A DNA stretch of 56,730 nucleotides from Bremia lactucae (lineage: Eukaryota; Oomycota; Peronosporomycetes; Peronosporales; Peronosporaceae): the NCBI RefSeq assembly GCF_004359215.1, contig NC_090621.1, positions 4,200,776 through 4,257,505 on the forward strand. The letters run 5' to 3'. A program made the translations under genes and the position numbers. The notes beneath the pieces are model-generated. The model worked only from the letters and a program-made list of their open reading frames with translations, was not told the origin of the DNA and did not search any database. This document shows, one piece after another, positions 10,854 through 20,068 of this stretch. Within the stretch, counting starts at the first letter, position 1. Each line of letters starts with the position of its first letter.

Positions 10854-13800
10854 TCACGACCGTGTCGTCGTCACATCCGCGACGAGAGCCCGCACTTCTG
10901 GGTATTTCATCCACACGTCGGCTTTAGCCTCCGGTAAGACGATGCCATTTACTTCCTCGGGCACAAACCGCGACGGCATCTTAAGGCTGGCGATGCTCAG
11001 TACCGCCCATTGATCTGGATCTAGCTGCAAATAAGTGAGGGCCGTGAGCAGCGTTTTCTCGTGGTTTTTAAGGCGTTTCCACCAATTAACGCTGTCCGTG
11101 ATGGCCCAACGCGTCGGACCTTGCGGCATCGCAGTTGCGGCTCTTACTTGATCGCGGCAGAGTTTGCGTACTGCCGGCGGTAGCGAGTCGTCTGTCGCGT
11201 GATAGCTCATGAGCTGAAGCTGTGCTTGACTGCCGACTGCATGCCCGAAGTTGCATAGCGTCTTATAGTCGATCGAGTCTATCGCTGCCAGGGGGTACGG
11301 GAGGCTGCGCAGGACCTCAGCGAATGCGTCCACATGCGTCTGGCTCCACTTCGCAAGATCGCCGGTTGCTGGAGTTGGCCGCTTCTTGGTACTTGGGTTC
11401 GCACGCCTCCATTTCTCGACCGCATGGATGTTTGCGTTTTGCCGTCGCTTACGCTCATCCCTCTCCGCTTGCTTCAGCGTGCGTAGGACCTCCATAGATG
11501 CCACGAGTCGCTTCGCCCTGTCTTCGATTTCGCTTGCCGGTAGCTCAACCTGTGTGGATGGGGCGTCCCCTGGACGCTTGTGTGGCACGGTACCGGATAG
11601 AGTAGCGGCATGATCACTGTTCGCGCGATACTGCGCTGCCGCGCTGTCGCGTGCCTCGATGACGGAGTCAGACAACTGCGGTTGCATTCCTGCGTCGTGT
11701 GTGTCCGCTTTGTCATTAGGCACCATCCTTGCGCACTTGTTCGAGCTCGTCAGCGATGGCCGCGGCCAGTTCTGCCGGAATCGGGATGCGTTGTGCTCCC
11801 ATCGGCGGCGTAACCGCGCCGTCACCCAGCTCGTCGAGTCGCATTGTATCACTAAAAGATACACCGCTGCCGATTATGGTTACGTCGGGTGCATGCATGT
11901 CCTCGTCGGTGGGGTTGGTCTCCTCGCTGTCGGGCGGAGACGCTGGCTCGTGCGTCGGCATGGTGTCGTCGGCAGGTTTGAGCAGTTCCGGCTGCGCCGG
12001 TGGCTTCGCTCCTTTGCGCCGCTTCGGAATGTACGACGAGAGGAGCCGATGAATGGACTTCTTCTGCTTCGGTGTCCGGCGTTGCGCTTTGGTTCTCTTG
12101 TTCTGCCTTGTCGATCGGCGGCAGCTCCGCCGTCAAAAACGTCTCTTTTGCGATCAGCTTCGCAAGCTTCTTTGCGAGTGCTGCGTGTACTCTCTCGGCC
12201 TTACCAGCTGCCGCAGCCGCGTCTCTCGCCTCGGCGTAAGCTTTACGGTAGCCATGCTCCATGCTTGCCATCTCCGCATCGTTCGGCAGATCATGCCTCA
12301 ACTCTGCCGGGCTGTCACCTTCCTCCATGCCTTCGCGCATGATCTCGTGTTCCAGTACTCGACCGTGCGCCTCGTGATACAGCGCCCTCGCGGCGGCTGC
12401 GTGCAGCTTCGTCTGATGTGCCTGAGTGATCAGCGCGTCCACCCGGAGCTTTGCTTCCTGTACCTCTCCTTGGGCACAGGTAATTGCCACACTCGTACCG
12501 CCGTCACCAGCGTCGTCGGTCTGTTTGTCCTCTTCGCCGGTTTTAGCAGGTTCCGGGCCTCCTCCACCGCGCAGGTTGTCGAGTTTGGCGAGCGCCTCGG
12601 CATGAGAGAGCGTGGTTGCTCGTTTGTTCGTCGTCTGCTGCTTGCGCTGGCTCTGTGCCGAGCTCGCGGACTTGTTCTTTGGTTTGGCCGTGGCCTGCTT
12701 CTTGTTCGTCACTTTGTTCTGGCACGCACTCTGCACTTTGTTCGATGCCTTCGGAGTTTTGCTCATGTTTGCGGACTTTGGCATCGTTGCAGTCACGTTG
12801 GCGTTTCCCTTTTGTGCCTGGGATACCTTGTCTGCGTCCTTCTGCAGCTTCTTGGACTTCTTCGCATTGCCAGGATCGAGCCAGCCGCCATTGCCTTGAT
12901 CCTCTTCCGATGTTCTTTCGTTCGCCATCTCCGTTGTAGCTGCACCTCTGCTGCGCTCCACGGTTCTTGCCGGGTCTTCTGTGCACTTCCCTGTTCCGTC
13001 CGAGACGGGCGGAGCCGACCGCGCAGCTTCCACTCTCAAGAGAATTAGGAATTTGCGCGCGGCAGCCTGCAGCCGAGTCCACGTGGCGGCCAGTCCGTCA
13101 GAGATCTCCTTCACGTGCTCGAGACGGCCTTTGACGTCGAGGTGCTTGAGCGTTAGTTCAGGTATTAGCCGCGTCGAGTGGGTAGGTGCCCCAAATGAGC
13201 GGTGGTGTTCAATCAGCACGTCGCCTTCCTTCTGAGCGCATCGTGCAATCGAATGATGCGGAGAGTAGCACCCAAAGCACGGGACACGCTGGAAGTGCCG
13301 AAAATGGTGGAGGAAGATCGAAACGCCGGATGCCTCTATGTGTGTGACGAGCCTGAGCTGCGCCGGGCAGACATCAGAGTCGAACGTCGCGAGGAAAAAG
13401 TTCGAGTCGTAAGCTCTGCACCTTTGCACGGCGCACGAGCCACTGAGAGCACCGCACGGATCGACCAGCAGGGGAGGCGAGCATCGAGTCTTCGCACTCC
13501 AGGATTGCCGGATAGAGGAGTTGAAGCTGGGTGCCTCGATACTCGATAGCCTTGGTATGCCAGCTAGCCGCAGCAGCTCGGTCGGCGAGAACGAATGTGA
13601 TGCGACGCGTCGCTGCATCATAGCACGTTCGCTTTGCGGTCCGCACAAGCTCGCGTGTGAGCCTCGCTACTGTCGGGTTTCCTTCTCGTTCCTCTAATAG
13701 CTGCAGAAGAAGCGTCTTCTCCGCGATGTAGCGCGGCATTCGCACGAGTGGCGGGATGACAGCGACCACCCGTCCCTCGAGGTACGACTCAAAGAACTCG

Positions 13801-14271
13801 AGCGTCGCCACTCGCATAACGCGGGTGTGTGTGCACGCGAGGAAGCCAGGTGGTTCGGCGAGCACGATGCTTCCCATCAACCACGCCGCGAGTGCTTCTT
13901 CCTCCAGCGGGATCATCGGGCGTAGATCGTTGTCCGGCTTCGCCTTCCACGGTCGAGTAGCAACTTCCACCCAGCCGCGCTGGCGCTCGTCGGGACTTTG
14001 CTGTTCTCCCCCCTTGCGCACTGCGTCTTTGTAGCTCGATGTTGTCGAACCTGCAGCACCACTGCCGCTAGTTGCCTGCGCCGCTCCCGGCGTCACTGGA
14101 GTTGCGCCCGATACCCCCATTGCCTTGTTCGAGCCTGCAGCAGGTTCCGCCTCCGCCCCACCTCACTGTGCCGCGTCCTCTGCGTCTGTCGGCGGCGCAT
14201 GGTCCTGCGGGCGATGATCATTCATCGGCCACCCGCCGCCGTCCGGCGGACGAGGCATTTCTGTCGTTATT
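10854..14271 (-). pseudogene. LINE ORF1: CCHC zinc-knuckle protein, very long
   Basis: An open minus-strand reading runs from the region of MPRPPDGGG (about 14250) through MGVSGATPVTP (14120) to a stop at 10854, with frame changes near 13400-13640 and 11740 and an in-frame TGA near 14160. It amounts to roughly 1,100 codons. The middle carries a perfect C-x2-C-x4-H-x4-C knuckle (CFGCYSPHHSIARC, about 13250-13290). A Lys/Ala/Gln-rich, probably coiled-coil stretch follows (about 12100-12900), then a C-terminal region with WAITDSVNWWKRLKNHEK. ORF1 proteins bind LINE RNA. The second copy at 54389 supports the frame, including the N-terminal extension ahead of MGVSG. Confidence 0.75.
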
Positions 14272-14342
14272 TCTTGTCCTTGCGATAAAAACCGTCGAGC
14301 TGTGTTTTTCGCCACACATATCGAGAAGTGACTAGCTGAAGG

Positions 14343-14500
14343 TGAGACTGCAGTTGGTGCCTTAGCTAGTGCATCTAAAAAGAGATGAGGCTGAAATGTG
14401 GGCCTCAACTAGTGCATCTAATCATTCCTGAGACAGCAATTGCATCCTACAACTGAAACTGTGATTAGATGGGCTAGCTAAGGATGCAACTGCAGCCTCA
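14343..14500. repeat. MITE-like element with 36-bp terminal inverted repeats
   Basis: The outer 36 bases (14343-14378 and the reverse complement of 14465-14500) match at 30 of 36 positions, sharing CTGCAGTTG, CCTTAGCTAG and CATCTAA. The word CTAGTGCATCTAA is nearly repeated once more inside (14409-14421). The unit is 158 bp, has no ORF, and lies about 11 bp outside the LINE 5' end. A target-site duplication is not evident. Confidence 0.5.
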
Positions 14501-14693
14501 GCACTGAACGAATGCACTTTTTGATAAAGCAGTTTCATGAACAGCAAGTTGACACGGCTGTAATTTTAAAATATCTCAGCAAATATCTCAGAAGGGGTGC
14601 TGTTCTTTTCGTGTTGCAAAACTTACGCTAGATCGTACAAATTCAAGCCTGTATAACAAAACGTATCCATGCATTTTATGGTATATCATTTGA

Positions 14694-15659
14694 TATATAA
14701 AGGGCGGTATAGCCACACACCCCTTTTGGTATAGCCATACTTCCTCCCCGTCTGTCTTGAATAAAAACGTCATTTAAAAAATATTTTCACTGTAGGAGTC
14801 ATTCCACTGCATCCAAAAATCAACAGCTGTTCCTTTAGAATCGTCTTTAAATCGCCCTTTTGGCCTTTCGTAGATCACACCCCCTACATTAAAGTAGGGC
14901 ACCGCTACATACACACACCCTAATAATCTACTTCAGAATATAGACTGCACATCAGAAACCGTGTTTTCATTTGGCGACGTTAAATGTAGGGTTTATAACA
15001 GGTGAAAATAAAGTCAAGAGCGCCCGCAATTGATTGGCGAGTCATTAAAAGAGCGAAAAGAAAGAGCAGCAAACCGAGCAGCGAGGAAGAAGTTGGGCAT
15101 GCATGTAGGTTAGTCTTTGGAGGTCAAGCTAAGGATGAATTCATTTTACTTTACTTCTACCAACTTTTGCGGAAGTGCATTAATTAAGCGAATCTTACTG
15201 CTCTTTTTTGTACCCACCATGAGCCACAATTGCCTTATGTTTCACTTTTTGTCGGCTTTCGTTCGTAATCTCTTTGTTAAAAAGAATCTTGCAATTCAAC
15301 ATGAAAGTATGCATATATTGCGAAGTATTTTGCAGACCTTCCGAGCTACTGAAGCTAGGAAGGCCTGCATAAAGATTTCTCAATATATATTCTAGTTATC
15401 AACAAGTTGCTACCATTACGCTACTCTCATAAATTCATAGGTAGATAATTAGGGGTGTGGCTTCATCGGTTCCCAAATGTAATTTATCAGTGTGTGTACC
15501 TAAGTCCAAAATGGCGACTCGAAAGCAATAATTGTCAATTTTGCGATAAAGTAGAATAATAAAACTATTCATTTTTAATCTGAAGCTTTTATTTAATTAT
15601 AACAATATGACGGGGAGATGCCAAAAGGGGTGTGTGCCTGTACCGGTTTCCTATATAAA
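14694..15659 (+). mobile_element. Non-autonomous TIR DNA transposon, copy A (complete)
   Basis: The element proper spans 14702-15651. Its ends are inverted copies: GGCGGTATAGCCACACACC on the left, and on the right the complement of GGTACAGGCACACACC. Inside these is a second matching inverted block around CTCCCCGTC. It is flanked by the identical 8-mer TATATAAA at 14694-14701 and 15652-15659, the duplication length typical of hAT-type elements, although the AT-rich word could arise by chance. No transposase ORF is present. Copies B (18301, inverted) and C (41733) share most of the ~900-bp interior, including a TTTACTTTACTTCTA segment. Confidence 0.6.
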
Positions 15660-16257
15660 ATTCAAAATTATTTATGACTCGTGTGGCGGCGAGGAAAGCG
15701 TGACATCTGTAACTGGTGGTGCAGTTAACGCAGCTATGGAAGCGGAGAAATCTGGGAGGTGTCAAGAAGAAGAAACGCGGCGGAGGAACGCCCGTAAGAA
15801 GTGACGATCCCTCGTAACACGTAACGAATGCCTCCTGTACGGGAAGGAAAAAAAGCTGGCTCCAATAGCTGGTGCGGCCCGGTAAAGGTCAAACACGTGC
15901 TTGGACGCGCTCTGAAAAGCGAGAATTGCGGTACCAGAGGAAGAGCTCTGCACGTCGGGCGTCGTGTCTGTGCCTCATGGGGTTCTGTGTGCCTAGACTC
16001 TGAAAGATTGCTTCGCTAGGACATTTTATATGAAATCGAGACTTCCAACTACACCACATTGGCGACATCGTTTTCGGCACATTAGTATATACTCTCGCGT
16101 TTTATTAGGACGCTGGGTAGATTGACTAGTTACCTACAATTATTGATTCGCTACAGTATTTACCTTACTTTATCGAAAAAATAATTGTCTTAGCTGATGG
16201 TACTAGCAATGAGCAGTCCACGATTAAATTACGTTAGGTGCATGCTACTTACTAGTC
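15660..16257. other. Non-coding stretch
   Basis: Short ORFs on both strands (60-65 codons) overlap each other and carry no recognisable domain. I see no RNA gene or further repeat except the tandem duplication that follows. Confidence 0.3.
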
Positions 16258-16317
16258 GGAAAGCGGTTGCATAGCTCTTTTCGAGGGGGAAAGCGGTTGC
16301 ATAGCTCTTTTCGAGAG
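16258..16317. repeat. Tandem duplication of a 30-bp unit
   Basis: The word GGAAAGCGGTTGCATAGCTC begins at 16258 and again at 16288. The repeat continues through TTTTCGAG in both copies, giving a period of exactly 30 bases. It lies in non-coding sequence and its function is unknown. Confidence 0.85.
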
Positions 16318-16369
16318 CTTTATTGCCGGATTCTGTATCTTTCTGAGACTAGTGCACAGAATGGTCAAT

Positions 16370-16851
16370 TGGAACGTGTATCACGTTACATAAATATTAT
16401 TTCCTAAAAGAGAAATACTGAATATTGTTTCTATTTAAGGAAAAAAATAAAGAGTTCAAAATAATCATCTTTAATTAATTTTGACTTAGATAATTCCAAT
16501 ATTTGGTATTATTGGCGCAATTATACATTAAAAAGATTGTTTAATCTAAGTATAAATCAACCCCGCCAATTGTTTCAAGAAAATATTAGGCGGTGCGCAA
16601 AAATGAGGCGCATTGCATAGTTACTTACTAATATAATAAGACCAGTAGATAGAAAATCGTTACGAAAAAACTTAATAAATTAATTCATTTTTCTTTTCCC
16701 TACACAAAAGCCTAAGTATAAACCCTTAGTAGGTAAGACTTCTTAGCTACTTAGAACCTTTTTCTGCACGTATAATCAAGGCACATCACCTTCACTGCAA
16801 TCAGTGTAGGTTGACTAGACTCTTTCAGTATTAGCGAAAAGTACCTTGTAG
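16370..16851 (-). repeat. LTR, family A (copy A3)
   Basis: Read on the minus strand it aligns with the 5' part of the LTR at 19181 (CTAGTCAACC..CACTGATTGCAGTGAAGGTGA). At its other end it aligns with copy A1 (TATCACGTTACATAAATATT). Both terminal TG/CA blocks are mutated, so the copy is old. Confidence 0.5.
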
Positions 16852-17399
16852 CTCTTCCTTGCCCGCTCAACGGCCTACGCACGTTCATTCTAACATGACA
16901 AGTTGGATGAAGAAGGAGGGAGCTTTCAAGCCCTACAAGAAGACTATCACGCAACGCGTGAAAGGTATACTCATTTTAAGTGACCTTGAATGGAGAGCAA
17001 TCAAACGCATGAGCTCTGTAGCGGAACAGGACTACTTCAGTCTGAACGGGCTTTTGTCCACTCTGGTGCTTATCGTCCAAACAAACGACAAAGAAACGGA
17101 GGTCTAGAACCTATGGATTTCTCGTACAGAGAGAGCGGGAACGTCACTCTTCAGCTAAAAAACGATTGAAAAAATGCATTCGTTTTAGAAAAAACAGGCC
17201 ACTATGTAGAGCCCCACGCCCAGTGCGGTAGGCGGGATCTGACGCCGCTACAAATTCGCAACGGCGAGGCGGATCATCGAAAAATGGACGGGGTCAGTAC
17301 GTACGGAGCGCCCTACTGATGCAACAACGTCAAAAGCATTTGCAGGCCTTTTGACGAAAGTTTCTTCTCACACACAAACATTGTGTGTAACTGCCCCAG

Positions 17400-18300
17400 G
17401 TGATGAGGTTACCTTATCACCTATTAGTGGCGAATAAATTGTCAATAAAGTCGCTAACCGATGATGGGGCGTCTAACAATTTCATTCGACTCGACGCCAG
17501 TCGCTAGAAGATCGCAGACTCAAATTCATTGAGCACGATATACCTCCAACAAGGACGACAATGCGCCTAACAACAGGCGCATATGTAACAGTAAAGAAAC
17601 GTGCAGTTACATCCAATACACGTTGAAGGGTAAACAGTACGATGATGATATCATCATACTTGTCATGAAGCAGTGGTCATTGCCTCGTAAAGAAGTATTA
17701 GTGATCGACAAATTCTTTGGCGACCGCTTAGCAGCGAGCCATATGAGGGAGTCAACCTCCCCACAATGCTCTCCGTCTTTCTTTGTGCTTAAGCAACAGG
17801 ACGGTGGCGTTCGTGCATACGTTCAATAAATTGAACGCTGCAAAGGTATCGTGACAAACGCCGATACCACAAGAAAACTTAATTATTGGTGGTATGTCAA
17901 AGTGTACTATATTTTCGTCAATGGATCTGATGGATGGATCCTATCAGATCCTTATGCGTGAACAGGATATCCCGTTCCCAGCAGTAAGCACACGAGCGAA
18001 ATGCCACGGGAGTGGGTAGTATGCCACAAGGACTGAGAAATGCCCCTGCCATCAAACAGATGCGTAACCAATCGGGTGAGATCGGTGCGCGATTTCGCAC
18101 CGAGTTAGTTTGATAACGTCGTCGTTCATAGCAGAGCCATGAACGGAAAGTCGGACGTTAGAGTACATCGAACCCACGTATCAAAGGTTCTTACACTTAT
18201 GCGTAAGCATAAGTTGTATGTAAATCTCAAGAAGTGTATATTCGCTGCAAGCGAATTCCCCCTTCTCGAGTGCATCGTGGGTAAACACGCTGCACGCCCT
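17400..18300 (+). mobile_element. Ty3/Gypsy protease-RT remnant (G5)
   Basis: Near 17463 a frame reads DDGASNNFIRLD, a decayed aspartic protease active site. It jumps through a deletion to the RT start region (KQWSLPRKEVLVIDKFF, about 17670-17720) and HMRESTSPQCSPSFFV (17740-17790), a Gypsy RT block 1. After several stops the RT palm and thumb resume with DNVVVHSRAM and LYVNLKKCIFAASEFPLL (about 18215-18270). The YxDD catalytic motif is degraded. Transposon copy B cuts the remnant off at 18301. Confidence 0.7.
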
Positions 18301-19174
18301 AGCGTATTGGTAGCAACTTCTTGGTAGCTAGAGATCATATTTAGTAACCTTATGCAGGCATTCCCAGCTTCATTAGCTCGAAAGGCCTGATAAAGACTTC
18401 TCAATATTTGCGTAGTTTTTTGTTAAGTAGCAAGATCCGTATTCAACTAAGAAATTACGCACGAAAGCCGAGAAAATCTGAAACACAAGGAAATTCTGGC
18501 TTGCTTGTGCTCAGGGTGGGTACAAAAAAAGCCCTAAGATTCGCCTATTCGAAAAGAAAGCATGCAAATCCACAAAATTGATTGAAGTATAGTAAAATAA
18601 ATTCATCGTTAGTAAGACTACTTAATATGCATGCCCAAGAGCGCACCTCCGACACCCCTTGTCGCTTATTTCCAGCTCAACTTCTCTCTCGTGCTCGATT
18701 TTCTGCCCTTTTTTCACTCTTTTCATACTTGCCAATCAGGTGCGGGCGCTCTGCTTCTCTAACCTGTTAAGAAAGTGCATTTAACCAAACGAAAACACGA
18801 TATTTGATGTGCCCCACGGTCAGTCACACCCATTACACTACTCTCATGTAGATAATTAGGGTGTATCGCTAAAACGATTCCCTAATGTAGGGGGTGTGAT
18901 GTTTCAGAGGCCAAAAGGGAGATCTAAAGACGATTCTAAAGGAAAACTAGTTGATTTTTGGATGTAGTAGAATGACCCATATAGTTAAAAAAATCATGTA
19001 ACGTTTTTTACTAATACAGACAGGGAGTGTGGTCTGTGACGCCAACGATTTTGCAATCGGCTGCGTTTAGTGCCATGTGACACAGACAGCGCAGCGCGGT
19101 GGACAACATTCGTGACCTAAAGGAGAAGGTCAAAAACGCCACGTGATCCGGGGTGTGTGGCAATACCGAAATGG
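18301..19174 (-). mobile_element. Non-autonomous TIR element, copy B (3'-truncated)
   Basis: This is the reverse complement of copy A from near its left end (GGTATTGCCACACACCCC) through the interior to the point where A reads GTTGCTACCATTACGCT. The remaining ~230 bp, including the right inverted repeat, is missing. The left end contains about 115 bp absent from copy A, between the outer TIR block and the CCCTGTCTGTA block. It abuts a Gypsy RT remnant on one side and LTR A4 on the other. Confidence 0.55.
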
Positions 19175-19180
19175 GTGTGT

Positions 19181-19724
19181 TGTAACGGGGCACCCTTTGC
19201 TAGTACTGTTAACAGTACTAGACAACCAACACTGATTACAGTGAAGGTGAGGCGCCTCGATTACGTCACGTACACGAAAGATAACAGGTAGCTAAGTAGT
19301 CTGAGCTACCAAAGGTTAATTATAAAGCTTTAAAATAGAGAAAAAGTAAAACTGAACTACTATGTTAAGTTCCTACGTTACGATCTTCTGTCTACTACTG
19401 ACTTTATTATATTAATAACAAACTATGTATAGCGCCTACTTGCGCACCACACAATCGTGTCTTATGACGATTGGCGGGGTTTATTTAAACTAAGATCAAC
19501 CAATCAATCGGTTTAATGTCTTATTGCTTCAATATTACCAAATTGGTAATGTTGAAACGATTAAGTCAAAGCTGATTTAGATAATAATTTTGTACTATTT
19601 CCTTTCATTGGAAATAAGTGAAAGTTAATTTATATAATATATTATACTATTCCTCTCATTGAAAGAAATATTTACTATTCCTCTTTTAGGATATAATATT
19701 AATGTAACGGGACACCTCATACAC
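19181..19724 (+). repeat. LTR, family A (copy A4)
   Basis: The stretch starts TGTAACGGGGCACCC and ends near ATGTAACGGGACACCTCATACAC, matching the two ends of copy A1 in opposite orientation. It is the best-preserved family member and was used as the reference for the others. It is AT-rich with no ORF. No internal domains follow before the assembly gap. Confidence 0.6.
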
Positions 19725-19968
19725 TACCTTCCCTTAACCAACAGTCACAATAGTGACTGATGTGTAGTGACAGGGAAATAACATTATGTCTTCGCTGAAA
19801 ATGTGCATTATTGGTTTTTAACTTTAAAATTCTCTTTTTTNTTAATTGATAGTTCGATACAGCAGAGGACTTCTGTTGCATGCTCTGCAAGCGTTGATAA
19901 TCAAACACAATTTTGGGAAGATACTTGACGAGCGATGTCAAAAACTTCACGTAGCTTAACATATAAAG

Positions 19969-20068
19969 NNNNNNNNNNNNNNNNNNNNNNNNNNNNNNNN
20001 NNNNNNNNNNNNNNNNNNNNNNNNNNNNNNNNNNNNNNNNNNNNNNNNNNNNNNNNNNNNNNNNNNNN
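19969..20068. other. Assembly gap (100 N)
   Basis: Exactly 100 consecutive N mark a scaffold gap of unknown true size, and a single N lies at 19841. The gap hides the 5' part of the Gypsy copy that starts right after it, so the structure of that copy is unknown upstream. Confidence 0.99.

Larger units (their letters stand above)
5560..14332 (-). mobile_element. LINE (non-LTR retrotransposon), near full length, degenerate
   Basis: This ~8.8-kb, clearly GC-richer block on the minus strand contains ORF1 and ORF2 in the usual LINE order. Its 5' boundary near 14332 is set by comparison with the second copy: both begin at the shared word GTCACTTCTCGAT (14332 here, 54389 in the plus copy). The 3' boundary near 5560 is approximate and has no obvious poly-A. 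An APE-type endonuclease, YADD reverse transcriptase and C-terminal RNase H place it among RNase H-bearing LINEs (I/Tad/LOA-like). I cannot fix the clade by eye. Frameshifts and an in-frame stop make this copy non-autonomous. Confidence 0.85.

Noticed and set aside
12053..13048. Long plus-strand ORF of 331 codons and neighbouring plus-strand ORFs across 11.6-13.1 kb
   Set aside because: They are shadows of the GC-rich LINE ORF1 on the minus strand. Their composition is Cys/Leu/Arg-rich, with no domain, and the sister LINE copy shows the same shadow (55866-56714).
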